Source: Bacillota bacterium (GTDB lineage: Bacteria; Bacillota; Clostridia; Ch29). From it: a DNA stretch of 64,000 nt. Below, in pieces: positions 41,846-49,818 of this stretch (position 1 is its first letter; each line of letters starts with the position of its first letter). The notes below the pieces were generated by a model. It was not told the DNA's origin, ran no database searches, and worked only from the letters and a program-made list of their open reading frames with translations. Location of the stretch: NCBI GenBank assembly GCA_013540605.1, contig JABVCK010000027.1, positions 124,001-188,000 of the forward strand, read 5' to 3'. The translations under genes and the position numbers were made by a program.

Positions 41846-42868
41846 CTATTTCATTTTCCTTCTAATCAATTGTGCCCTGAAAACGTCCCTTTCACTATCG
41901 TTAAGCTGTGCTCCCGCTATACTCTGGAGAAAAGCCGGCTGGGATTCCAGCATCAGCTCATTCAATACCGCTCTATCAATACCCTTTAATATCCCCGTAT
42001 CAACGCCCAGCCTAACATCGGACAGCAGCTCCATAAACTCCTTTGAGGATATTATCCTGGCTTCGGTTAATATACCGTAAGCTCTGCATATCTTGTCCTC
42101 CAGTGCAATCCTGCTATTTTTCAGCATTGCTTCCCTGGCCTGATTTTCCTTGTTTATTATCTCTCCCGTCACACCTTTAAGGCTTTTTATTATGTGTTGT
42201 TCGGACTGGCCCAGGGTCAGCTGGTTAGAAATCTGAACCATATTGCCCACAATATCGGTTCCTTCTCCATATAAGCCCCTGACAGCAAGCCCGAGCTGCC
42301 CCAGCGCTTGAAACACCCTCTTGAGCTGATTTGTAAGCGCCAAAGCCGGAAGATGTACCATGACCGATGCCCTCATGCCTGTACCCGTATTGGTCGGACA
42401 TGCTGTAAGGTATCCATATCTCTCGTCATAGGCGAAATCTATCGTTTCTTCCAGGACATCGTCTATTTTATTTGCAAGGTCCCATGCATTATCCAGTTGA
42501 AGGCCGGGCAGGAGAACCTGTATCCTGATATGATCCTCTTCATTCACCATTATGCTCATCTGCCGGTTCTTGCTGATAAAAACCGCTCCCTGGTCATGTC
42601 TTTCGGCAAGGGCCGGGCTGATCAGGTGTTTTTCCACCAATATTCTTGTTTCAAGGGGTGTCATCCCTTTCAGGATATTTAAATCAAAATCCTTAAACAG
42701 CACAGGATTACGTTTAATGGCTTTCTCAACCGTAGTGATCAGCCTTTGGGCACCCTGCTCATTAAGTCTGTCCGGAAAGGGCAGACCGGCGATATTTCTT
42801 GCCAGCCGCACCCGTGAACTTATTACTATCTCACTGTGAGGTCCTTCTCCCTTTATCCAATCATCCAT
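41846..42868 (-). CDS. mcsB: Protein arginine kinase McsB
   Basis: 340 residues of the phosphagen kinase fold. IVISSRVRLARNIAGLPFP is the family start and LTACPTNTGTGMRASVMVHLP is the active-site region. In Bacillus McsB phosphorylates arginines on CtsR and on misfolded proteins for ClpCP. It follows mcsA by 15 nt and clpC follows it by 12. Confidence 0.96.
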   Translation of the reverse strand: MDDWIKGEGPHSEIVISSRVRLARNIAGLPFPDRLNEQGAQRLITTVEKAIKRNPVLFKDFDLNILKGMTPLETRILVEKHLISPALAERHDQGAVFISKNRQMSIMVNEEDHIRIQVLLPGLQLDNAWDLANKIDDVLEETIDFAYDERYGYLTACPTNTGTGMRASVMVHLPALALTNQLKRVFQALGQLGLAVRGLYGEGTDIVGNMVQISNQLTLGQSEQHIIKSLKGVTGEIINKENQAREAMLKNSRIALEDKICRAYGILTEARIISSKEFMELLSDVRLGVDTGILKGIDRAVLNELMLESQPAFLQSIAGAQLNDSERDVFRAQLIRRKMK

Positions 42869-42883
42869 AATATCTCCCCCCTG

Positions 42884-43384
42884 TTACGCCGTTCCGGTAA
42901 GATTCTTGATCCTGTCCCGGATCTCGGCAGCCTTCTCATATTCCTCAGCTTTGACCGCTTTTTCCAGTTCAGTCTTCAAATTATCGACTTCCCGCCTTAT
43001 TCTGAGGGAGCTTCCGACCCTCTTTGGAATTTTGCCGGAATGCTGGTTGTTTCCATGTATGCTCTTAAGCAAAGAGGCCAGCCTGTCTTTATAAGTTGTA
43101 TAGCATTGATCGCACCCCAACCGCCCTGTTGTACGGAATTCCCCAAAACTCTGTCCGCATGCACCGCATTTTATGGTTTCCATCTTTTCAACCTTAATCG
43201 GAGTGTCTATTCCCATGTTAAGCAGGGAAGACAGCAGCGCATTAATGGAAAATGCGTCGTCCATAAATGTATTGGCTTCCTCCCTTGCACACTCCTCGCA
43301 CAGATGTACCTCTTGCTTGCTTCCGCCGACATTCGTGATCCTGTGTATTACCGCGGGTTTCTTCCCGCATTTTTGGCACAGCAT
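42884..43384 (-). CDS. mcsA: McsA, activator of the arginine kinase
   Basis: 166 residues. Four CxxC pairs (MLCQKCG, LCEEC, KCGAC, GCDQC) build zinc sites in the N-terminal half; the C-terminal UVR motif (ELEKAVKAEEYEKAAEIRDR) binds ClpC. It lies between ctsR and mcsB. Confidence 0.95.
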   Translation of the reverse strand: MLCQKCGKKPAVIHRITNVGGSKQEVHLCEECAREEANTFMDDAFSINALLSSLLNMGIDTPIKVEKMETIKCGACGQSFGEFRTTGRLGCDQCYTTYKDRLASLLKSIHGNNQHSGKIPKRVGSSLRIRREVDNLKTELEKAVKAEEYEKAAEIRDRIKNLTGTA

Positions 43385-43401
43385 GCAATCTCCTCCTTTT
43401 C

Positions 43402-43863
43402 TTACTCCCTTATAAGGGTTGAGAGCATTGATTTCATGATGTTCGCCCTGACTGCATCCTTTGGAGGCGAGAATACGTTTATGCTTTTGTCGTTAACCGC
43501 CGCTTCCATAATAGCCCTTTCCCTGGAACTGATAATGTTCTTTTCCTCCAGATTTTTCAGAACCCTTAGAGCATCCATTTGGGTTAGACTGTCGCCTATA
43601 TGCTCAAATATCAAATGGCTCAAATAGGGCTTTCTTGCTATCTCAAGCTTTTGTATCCTGATGTATCCCCCTCCCCCTCTTCTGCTTTCGATATAGTATC
43701 CTTTATCGATTGAAAACCGGGTGGAAAGCACGTAGTTTATCTGGGATGGCGCACAGTTAAAATGCTCAGCCAGTTCATTTCTCTGGATTTCAAGTGTATC
43801 GGCCCCTGTTCCCCTCATCAGCTCTTTAATAAATTCTTCAATGATATCGCTTAACCGGAACAC
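43402..43863 (-). CDS. ctsR: Class III stress gene repressor CtsR (GTG start)
   Basis: 153 residues from GTG, with GAGGTGATGAA in front. MFRLSDIIEEFIKEL is the typical start; the winged helix includes RNELAEHFNCAPSQINYVLS and the glycine-rich wing RRGGGGYIRI, which acts as heat sensor in Bacillus. The operon is very probably autoregulated through the operator directly upstream. Confidence 0.96.
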   Translation of the reverse strand: MFRLSDIIEEFIKELMRGTGADTLEIQRNELAEHFNCAPSQINYVLSTRFSIDKGYYIESRRGGGGYIRIQKLEIARKPYLSHLIFEHIGDSLTQMDALRVLKNLEEKNIISSRERAIMEAAVNDKSINVFSPPKDAVRANIMKSMLSTLIRE

Positions 43864-43874
43864 TTCATCACCTC

Positions 43875-43926
43875 TTTGACTTTCTTTGACTATTAATATT
43901 ATAGTAAAATTTCAAAATATTTTCAA
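43875..43926 (-). promoter_or_regulatory. ctsR promoter with overlapping CtsR operator
   Basis: Minus strand: TTGAAA (43921-43926), 17 bases, TATAAT (43898-43903), then AGTCAAAGAAAGTCAAA (43875-43891). The last is a perfect heptad repeat AGTCAAA-GAA-AGTCAAA and fits the CtsR consensus. It covers the start of transcription, so repression by blocking RNA polymerase is expected. Confidence 0.88.
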
Positions 43927-43979
43927 TAGCATATTTATATTTATTCCCTATCTTATTATTTTTAAATCAGGAATCAAAA

Positions 43980-44147
43980 GGGGACATTCCTAAGTCGAAA
44001 GGGGACATTCCTAAGTCGAAAGGGGACATTCCTAAGTCGAAAGGGGACATTCCTTTGCAAAAGGTGTGTCCCCTGTCATCTAAAGGTGTGTCCCCTGTCA
44101 TCTAAAGGTGTGTCCCCTGTCATCTAAAGGTGTGTCCCCTGTCTTTT
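43980..44147. repeat. Tandem array: 4 x 21 bp and 4 x 22 bp facing repeats with GGGGAC/GTCCCC core
   Basis: Four copies starting GGGGACATTCCT (at 43980, 44001, 44022 and 44043, period 21) are followed by four copies of a unit with AAAGGTGTGTCCCCTGTCAT (at 44060, 44082, 44104 and 44126, period 22). The two halves face each other, because GGGGACA and TGTCCCC are complementary, so the transcript could fold into a long imperfect hairpin. The units have no spacers, so this is not a CRISPR array. Related sequences recur elsewhere in the window. Confidence 0.9.
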
Positions 44148-44196
44148 TAATCTTAATTGCCAAGAAGTCTCCCACCTTTTTAGATGACGAGATGAA

Positions 44197-44225
44197 TTGG
44201 CAAACATTTGTTTCTATGGTACAAT
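44197..44225 (+). promoter_or_regulatory. Sigma-A-type promoter of the structured RNA
   Basis: TTGGCA (44197-44202) and TACAAT (44220-44225) are separated by 17 bases. The start of transcription would be near 44232, exactly where the base-paired region begins. Confidence 0.55.
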
Positions 44226-44231
44226 AAAGTT

Positions 44232-44462
44232 ATCAACGTTCTTTGACAACTGGATATATGAGGTTGCATGGAGAACTCGAAAAACTCTGAATGCGAAAAC
44301 CAAGCGATGAGTTAGCCTTCCATGCGTAAAATATCCAAGGCACTAAAGAATCCGTACAACGGACATCTAGGGCAGGGACTGCCCGAAGTAAAGCCTGTGG
44401 AGAACTACAGTTGGTTCTAGGAAACAGGAAGCCAACCACTTCTATAAGTGGCGGTAGTTCAC
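44232..44462 (+). ncRNA. Orphan TnpB-associated omegaRNA candidate ending in an IS605-type right end
   Basis: No protein-coding frame is convincing. The plus-strand transcript can form nested stems: GGATAT/ATATCC, GCATGGA/TCCATGC, GGGCAG/CTGCCC, TCCGT/ACGGA, CTGT/ACAG, GGTT/AACC and a final CCACTT/AAGTGG hairpin. It ends in GGTAGTTCAC, the same end found behind the broken tnpB at 59227 (on the other strand). In IS200/IS605 elements the RNA guide of TnpB ends at this hairpin and takes its guide from the flanking DNA. There is no tnpB here. The Rfam-type IS605-orfB motifs are the likely match; an unrelated structured RNA is the alternative. Confidence 0.55.
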
Positions 44463-44650
44463 TCCTTTGTTATCCTGACTATATGTTTGGCCTTTTTGTT
44501 TTGTTCCTCAAAACTTACCCAACCGTGAAATGTTGACACAAATTCACCGTAAGCAGTTTTATCAATAAGGGCATCCTCTTCTTCAGAATCCCTTTGATGC
44601 ATTTCTACCTTATTTCCTCTTCTGTTCTCTTTATTTTCCAGGTTTTTCAC
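44459..44650 (-). CDS. Small hypothetical protein, 3' end truncated by the IS605-type end
   Basis: 63 codons, charged (EEEDALIDKTAYGEFVSTFH in the middle), with no recognised domain. The stop TGA is made by the last bases of the transposon right end, so the original gene continued. A GTG at 44650 and an ATG further in (44602) are possible starts; GGGGAGG lies directly in front of the GTG. It may be a host gene fragment and not a functional gene. Confidence 0.35.
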   Translation of the reverse strand: MKNLENKENRRGNKVEMHQRDSEEEDALIDKTAYGEFVSTFHGWVSFEEQNKKAKHIVRITKE

Positions 44651-44704
44651 CTCCCCGAAGCGTACCAGTATCTAGTATTATTCTTTGTATCCACAGGCCG
44701 TTTA

Positions 44705-44742
44705 TTCTAAAAAAAGAACCGGGATTTTCCGGTTCTTTTTAG
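44705..44742 (-). terminator. Terminator after the EF-G-like gene
   Basis: AAAAAGAACCGG/CCGGTTCTTTTT stem with a short loop. T runs occur on both sides, so it can work in both directions. It lies ten bases past the stop at 44752. Confidence 0.85.
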
Positions 44743-44751
44743 CATCTATAA

Positions 44752-46821
44752 TTATTCTTCTTTTTGGGCATCTGCGATAACCTTTTCTGTTACCATCGGC
44801 GGAGCCTCTTCATACCTTTCAAATTTCATCGTGAAGCTGCCCCTTGCCTGGGTCATAGACCTCAGGTCCGTAGCATATTTGAACATCTCTCCCAGCGGCG
44901 CTTCTGCAATTACCAGCTGTTTACCATCCTTGGGTTCCATCCCGAGTATTCTTCCCCTCTTTTTGTTGATATCACCTATTACATCACCCATGTACTCCTC
45001 GGGTACTACTATCTCAAGCCTCATTATGGGCTCAAGCAGTACGGGGTTTGATTCCTTCATTCCTTTTTTGTAGGAAAGGTTTGCTGCAATCTTGAATGAC
45101 ATTTCATCCGAGTCCACTGTATGGAATGAACCGTCATACAGCGTCGCCCTAATACCTACAACCGGGTATCCGGCAAGTACGCCCTCTTTTATGGCTTCCC
45201 TAAGACCCTTTTCCACTGCGGGAATAAACTGTCTTGGAACAACGCCGCCGACAATCTTGTCGACAAATTCCATGTCTACGCTTAAATCGTAGGTTGGTTC
45301 AAATTCAATCCACACGTGTCCGTACTGTCCCCGGCCGCCGGATTGTTTCTTATGCTTGCCTTCCGCCTTTGCCTTTCCCTTTATAGTTTCTCTATAGGGC
45401 AGCCTGGGGTCCTTAAGCTCAACGTCTACTCCAAACTTGCTGGCCAGTTTCTTTGTAATTACCTCGATATGAACCTCACCCTGCCCGGATACCAGCAGGT
45501 CCCCGGTTTCACTATTCTTCTCAACCATAAAGGTCGGGTCTTCCTCAAGCAGCCTGTGAAGACCGCCGCTTATCTTTTCTTCGTCCCCCTTTGCTTTGGG
45601 AACTATAGCCATTGAAATACAGGGTTCCGGCAGCTGAATTGCCGAATATACGAAGTTTGTCTTGCCTTCCGAGAGGGTATCCCCTGTAACGGTATGCTGG
45701 AGTTTTGCAACCGCTGCTATGTCGCCGGCAACAACCTTATCCACGTTGATCTGTTTTTTGCCTCTCACCAGGAATATGTTGCCGAATTTCTCCTTTTCAT
45801 CCTTACTTACGTTGTAAAGCGCCGTCTCGGGTGTAAAGACGCCTGTTAGAACCTTGAAAATAGAAATCTTCCCTACGTAGGGGTCTGCTACGGTCTTAAA
45901 CACCAGCGCTGAGAACGGACCATCAGCGCTCAGCTTTTTGTCCACCGGGTTTCCGTTTGCATCCTCAGCTTTCAAATCAGCGGCATCCTTAGGCGATGGC
46001 AGGTAGTCGACCATCATATCAACCAGGGTTTCAACGCCTATATTCATATCCGCCGCGCCGCAGAGTACCGGCACTATTTTCCCGTTTAACACACCTTTCC
46101 TTAAACCGTTTCTGATTTCCTCTTCGGTAAATGGCTCACCATCAAAGAATTTCATCATAAGCTCGTCGTCGGTCTCGGCGACTGCCTCCATAACCATTTC
46201 CCTTATCGGTTTAATCCTGTCTTCATATCCTGCCGGGATTTCAACGTCCTTGCAGGCCTTTCCTATATACTCCCTGGCCTTCATATCCACCACGTTTATT
46301 ATTCCATTGAAGTTCTCCCCTGAGCCCATCGGAATCTGGAAGGGGGCTATGCTAACTCCGAACATCTCCCTCAGCTGATCTACTACCTTAAAAAAGTCAG
46401 CATTTTCCCTGTTCATCTTGTTAACAAAAATTATCCTGGGCATATCCCTTTTGCTGGTGTATTCCCAGCCCTTTTCGGTACCTACTTCCACCCCGGAAGA
46501 AGCATCCACTACCAATATAGCCCCTTCTGCGACCCTAAGGCTCGCAATCACTTCTCCAACAAAATCGAAATACCCCGGCGTATCCAATATATTAACCTTT
46601 TTATCGTTCCACTCAAAGGGCAATACAGCGGAGCTTATAGAGATTTGCCTTTTGGTTTCTTCAGGGTCAAAATCCGCTGCAGTAGTACCCTCTTCAACCT
46701 TGCCCATCCTTTCGATAGCCTTGGCATTGTAAAGCATTGCTTCGGCCAGGGTAGTTTTCCCGCTGCCACCATGGCCTATAAGAGCAACGTTCCTTATTTT
46801 ATCCGTTTGATAAACTTTCAT
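44752..46821 (-). CDS. Elongation factor G-like GTPase (second, divergent EF-G)
   Basis: 689 residues. GHGGSGKTT replaces the AHIDAGKTT of the true EF-G, while DTPGYFDF and NKMN give G3 and G4. Domains II-V are recognisable ([18 protein letters not shown] in domain IV). The protein is clearly a paralogue of fusA (10779-12842) of the EF-G-like class found in many Clostridia, whose role is not firmly known. The resistance-type TetM/O class is less likely. It is monocistronic and diverges from hisC. Confidence 0.9.
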   Translation of the reverse strand: MKVYQTDKIRNVALIGHGGSGKTTLAEAMLYNAKAIERMGKVEEGTTAADFDPEETKRQISISSAVLPFEWNDKKVNILDTPGYFDFVGEVIASLRVAEGAILVVDASSGVEVGTEKGWEYTSKRDMPRIIFVNKMNRENADFFKVVDQLREMFGVSIAPFQIPMGSGENFNGIINVVDMKAREYIGKACKDVEIPAGYEDRIKPIREMVMEAVAETDDELMMKFFDGEPFTEEEIRNGLRKGVLNGKIVPVLCGAADMNIGVETLVDMMVDYLPSPKDAADLKAEDANGNPVDKKLSADGPFSALVFKTVADPYVGKISIFKVLTGVFTPETALYNVSKDEKEKFGNIFLVRGKKQINVDKVVAGDIAAVAKLQHTVTGDTLSEGKTNFVYSAIQLPEPCISMAIVPKAKGDEEKISGGLHRLLEEDPTFMVEKNSETGDLLVSGQGEVHIEVITKKLASKFGVDVELKDPRLPYRETIKGKAKAEGKHKKQSGGRGQYGHVWIEFEPTYDLSVDMEFVDKIVGGVVPRQFIPAVEKGLREAIKEGVLAGYPVVGIRATLYDGSFHTVDSDEMSFKIAANLSYKKGMKESNPVLLEPIMRLEIVVPEEYMGDVIGDINKKRGRILGMEPKDGKQLVIAEAPLGEMFKYATDLRSMTQARGSFTMKFERYEEAPPMVTEKVIADAQKEE

Positions 46822-47050
46822 TAATTCTCCCCCTTGCTTCTACTATTGTTTTAACATATTAATATTCTATTAATACAGTTAAAATCCTTTTAGATTCTAT
46901 CATAATTTTGCTTATAATCAAACTTTGGCATATCACTAATATTCTTCCTTTTTATGCTATTTATATTCTATGTATTTTAAAAAAACAACGAATCGCATAT
47001 ATTTGTATGATATAATATTACAAAATAGACTACATTGGAGGGATAGAAAA

Positions 47051-48133
47051 ATGAAACTGCCCTTTAGAAAAGAACTGGAAGTTATTAAGCCATACGTGCC
47101 GGGCAAGCCCATAGAAGACGTTCAAAAAGAATACGGCCTGCAGCATGTTGATAAGCTTGCTTCCAATGAAAACCCGCTTAACTGCTCCCCCCAGGCAATA
47201 GAAGCCGTCAGGAAGGAAGCAGAAAACCTGGCGATATATCCTGATGGTAATGCTACGGAGTTAAAAAAGGCTATTGCTGAGTTCTATGGAGTAAAGACAA
47301 CCGAAGTGATGCCCACAAACGGTTCGGATGAGATGGTAAGCCTCATTGCAGAGACCTTCCTGAATGCTGGTGATGAAGCAATACAGGCGGATATTACCTT
47401 CACAAGTTACATAATAGCCGTGAATATGATGGGTGCCACCCCGGTTGTGGTCCCCTTGAAGGATTTCAAACTGGACCTTGATGGCATGGCCAACGCGATA
47501 ACCGAGAAAACAAAGGTTATATGGCTGTGCAACCCCAATAATCCGACTGGTACAATGTTCAATGAGCAAGAGCTTCACGATTTCATGAAAAAAGTCCCTG
47601 ATAATATAGTTGTTGTCTATGATGAAGCCTATAACGAATTCGTTACCGACCCGTCTTATCCCAGCGAAAGTTATAAGCTGTATCAAAAATACCCCAATAT
47701 GATAGTTATGAGGACCTTCTCAAAAATATACGGATTGGCGGCTTTAAGGGTGGGGTATAGCCTTGCCCAGGAAGAAATCCTCCAGGAGATCAACAAGATA
47801 AGAAAAGCTTTTAACGTAAACAGACTTGCTCAGGTTGCAGCCATAGCTGCCCTGAAGGACCAGGCTTTTGTGAAAAAAGTATATGAATTGAATAAAGAGG
47901 GAAAAGAATTTTTCTACAAAGCCTTTGACGAAATGGGTGTTTCCTATGTCCCAACCGAAGCAAACCACATATACGTGGATGTCCAAAGGGACTGCAATGA
48001 AGTATTTGTCGAGCTCCAGAAGCGTGGAATGATTATAAGGCCTATAAACAAAACCTTTATAAGGATTACAATAGGCACAATGGAACAGAATGAAAGAGTT
48101 ATTGCTTTGTTAAAGGAAGTCCTTGGAAAATAA
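47051..48133 (+). CDS. hisC: Histidinol-phosphate aminotransferase (HisC-like)
   Basis: 360 residues from the ATG at 47051 (GGAGGG upstream). ASNENPLNCSP, NPNNPTGT and FSKIYGLAALRVGYS are the class II aminotransferase motifs, the last holding the PLP lysine. No other his gene is near, so it could serve other aromatic or acidic substrates. It is separated from the convergent HAD gene by a REP-like hairpin. Confidence 0.88.
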   Translation: MKLPFRKELEVIKPYVPGKPIEDVQKEYGLQHVDKLASNENPLNCSPQAIEAVRKEAENLAIYPDGNATELKKAIAEFYGVKTTEVMPTNGSDEMVSLIAETFLNAGDEAIQADITFTSYIIAVNMMGATPVVVPLKDFKLDLDGMANAITEKTKVIWLCNPNNPTGTMFNEQELHDFMKKVPDNIVVVYDEAYNEFVTDPSYPSESYKLYQKYPNMIVMRTFSKIYGLAALRVGYSLAQEEILQEINKIRKAFNVNRLAQVAAIAALKDQAFVKKVYELNKEGKEFFYKAFDEMGVSYVPTEANHIYVDVQRDCNEVFVELQKRGMIIRPINKTFIRITIGTMEQNERVIALLKEVLGK

Positions 48134-48187
48134 TATATCAAGGGGACGGTTCTTCTGATATATCAAAAAACTGTCCCCTTAATATAT
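48134..48187. repeat. REP-like palindrome between hisC and the HAD phosphatase
   Basis: Arms TATATCAAGGGGACGGTT and AACTGTCCCCTTAATATA face each other around about 17 bases that include a second TGATATATCA palindrome. It begins at the hisC stop and ends inside the HAD gene, encoding the last residues of that protein (IKGTVF). It may act as a bidirectional terminator. The same core occurs at 49718-49797. Confidence 0.8.
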
Positions 48188-48825
48188 TCCATAAAATCTT
48201 CAATGCTATCAAAACTCATATCGGGTTCTACATCAAAACTGAAACCGGCGGGCCTGAACCATTTAACCCCTGCCGTAATCACTCCCGCCTGCTTACCGGC
48301 CTTTATATCCACGTTGCTGTCCCCTACAAACACCGTTCTCTCTACTGATGTGTTCATCCTTTTTACAGCTATCAGTATGCCCTGCGGGTCCGGTTTCGGA
48401 TTTACTACATCATCAGCGGTAATTACCACATCGAAATAGGGCAGCATCTCCAGTTCTCTCAAGGATATCTCTGCACTCCTTTTGCCCTTACCGGTTACCA
48501 CACCGAGACTGATTCCCCTTGCCCTAAGCATCTGCAGCATCCGGTAGATGCCCGGAGAACTTTTGGCAAGCTCACGGTGCTTGTTCTTGTAAATGTAGTA
48601 GTACCTTTCTATAGCCGGTTCCACACAGCTATACTTTGAAATATGTTTCCTGAAAATCTCGTTTTCCCCCGGCCCGAACATTCCTATGATTTCGTCGGCC
48701 GTAAAATCCTTGCCCTCATATTCGGAGAACACCCTCCTGAATGAATATATGATTATGGGAAATGTATCCGCCAAAGTACCGTCAAAGTCGAATAATACTG
48801 TGTTTATTTTCATCCTAACCTCCAT
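48163..48825 (-). CDS. HAD-family phosphatase (PpaX/Gph-like)
   Basis: 220 residues. DFDGTLADT is motif I, VTGKGKRSA motif II, KPDPQG motif III and VFVGDSNVDIKAG motif IV, so all catalytic residues are present. A helical cap lies between motifs I and II. Likely substrates are phosphoglycolate or pyrophosphate, which sequence cannot decide. The C-terminus (about five residues) is encoded by the REP-like repeat. Confidence 0.88.
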   Translation of the reverse strand: MEVRMKINTVLFDFDGTLADTFPIIIYSFRRVFSEYEGKDFTADEIIGMFGPGENEIFRKHISKYSCVEPAIERYYYIYKNKHRELAKSSPGIYRMLQMLRARGISLGVVTGKGKRSAEISLRELEMLPYFDVVITADDVVNPKPDPQGILIAVKRMNTSVERTVFVGDSNVDIKAGKQAGVITAGVKWFRPAGFSFDVEPDMSFDSIEDFMEYIKGTVF

Positions 48826-48840
48826 TATATCTCTTCAGCA

Positions 48841-49293
48841 TTACCTCAATGCCCTAATTAGACTAATAATAACCATAATTATTATAGGAACAGCAAGTAT
48901 CTTATATATAATATAAAACCTGGCTGCCTTTCTTCTAAATGGCTCGGCAGGCTGTTCTTCTTCACTAACCCCGGAATCCATATGTCCAACTAGTTTGCGT
49001 GCTTTCTCCAGCCTGTCCCGTGGTACATACAGGTCCACATCTATGACGGTACCGGTGTATACCTTCAGAAAGGTACCCATTCCCTTGTACCTTATAACCG
49101 CAGGTATACCCTCGGCTTCCAGCATACCCTTCACAATTTCTGCCTCCGTATCGTTGTACACGTTCATCAGGAAAGCCCACTCCTCGGTATCCTCCACATC
49201 GTTATTTCCCATGCGGTCGACGCCTCTGCTGCAAATTGGACACCCTTCGGGACCCTCTTGATACTTGGACCCGCATTTTGGACATAAAATCAT
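48841..49293 (-). CDS. Zinc-ribbon / DUF2007 membrane protein
   Basis: 150 residues. N-terminal CPKCGSKYQEGPEGCPIC zinc ribbon; then a DUF2007-type domain (about 38-105) with NDTEAEIVKGMLEAEGIPAV and VDLYVPRDRLEKARKLV; then one C-terminal membrane helix. DUF2007 proteins have been proposed as signalling proteins without proof. It lies 15 nt upstream of the HAD gene and may be in one operon with it. Confidence 0.8.
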   Translation of the reverse strand: MILCPKCGSKYQEGPEGCPICSRGVDRMGNNDVEDTEEWAFLMNVYNDTEAEIVKGMLEAEGIPAVIRYKGMGTFLKVYTGTVIDVDLYVPRDRLEKARKLVGHMDSGVSEEEQPAEPFRRKAARFYIIYKILAVPIIIMVIISLIRALR

Positions 49294-49478
49294 GCTAATC
49301 CCTCCTTTGCCCGGAAATATAACTGGATTTGCTTTTGTTATCGTTTCATCTCGTATAATTCTATCATATATACGAGTTTACAACCTATTATATCTGATAT
49401 CTGTACCCGTTTGAAACCGAATATATTTTTCTTTTTTATAAATACTACTATCAAAGAATTTAGCGAGGAGGTGTTTCC

Positions 49479-49676
49479 ATGCAGTTGGAGAGAGTATACG
49501 AAATTCTCAAATCTCCGGATAGCATAGAGGTGCTTTACAATAACATCCCTGTGTGGATTGACGACGTTGATGAGGCCAGAAAAACCGCAAGCGTTAGGCT
49601 GCTAACATCGGATGAAAAAATAGATGTGCCGATTAATTCTCTTATAGAAACGGGAAATGATATGACATTTCAATAA
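49479..49676 (+). CDS. sspH: H-type small acid-soluble spore protein
   Basis: 65 residues: MQLERVYEILKSPDSIEVLY and IPVWIDDVDEARKTASV, then VPINSLIE, the pattern of SspH family proteins packed in the forespore. GAGGAGGTG lies in front of the ATG. Expression from a forespore sigma factor is expected, but I do not see a clear promoter. It shows that the organism forms spores. Confidence 0.9.
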   Translation: MQLERVYEILKSPDSIEVLYNNIPVWIDDVDEARKTASVRLLTSDEKIDVPINSLIETGNDMTFQ

Positions 49677-49687
49677 TTGTAATAGCA

Positions 49688-49717
49688 AACATCGCCTTCT
49701 TACGGGCGATGTTTTTT
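49688..49717 (+). terminator. Terminator after sspH
   Basis: AACATCGCC/GGGCGATGTT stem with a short loop and a following TTTTTT run, twelve bases past the stop. Confidence 0.85.
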
Positions 49718-49797
49718 ATATATCAAGAGAACCGTCCCCTTGATATATCCCCTTGATATATCAAGAGAACCGTCCCCTTGATATACCCTTGATATAC
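49718..49797. repeat. Two tandem REP-like units (AGAACCGTCCCCTTGATATA type)
   Basis: TATATCAAGAGAACCGTCCC is present twice (about 49718 and 49758), each followed by CTTGATATA, so each unit is bounded by the palindrome TATATCAAG/CTTGATATA. Partial TTGATATA copies lie around them. The unit is the reverse complement of the one at 48134-48187. Confidence 0.85.
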
Positions 49798-49818
49798 AGC
49801 AGCAATACTCGATTAAAT

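Noticed and set aside
43980-44147. Regular repeats that look like a small CRISPR array
   Set aside because: Units follow each other without unique spacers, and no cas genes are near. They are simple tandem repeats.
44232-44462. Group I intron or IStron instead of an omegaRNA
   Set aside because: I see no P7/P3 core and no conserved G-binding region, and the 3' end matches the IS605 right end. Still listed as an alternative because folding was done only by eye.
44752-46821. Ribosome-protection tetracycline resistance protein
   Set aside because: The P-loop and overall form fit the EF-G-like class better, and the gene sits in a chromosomal setting with no resistance partner genes.
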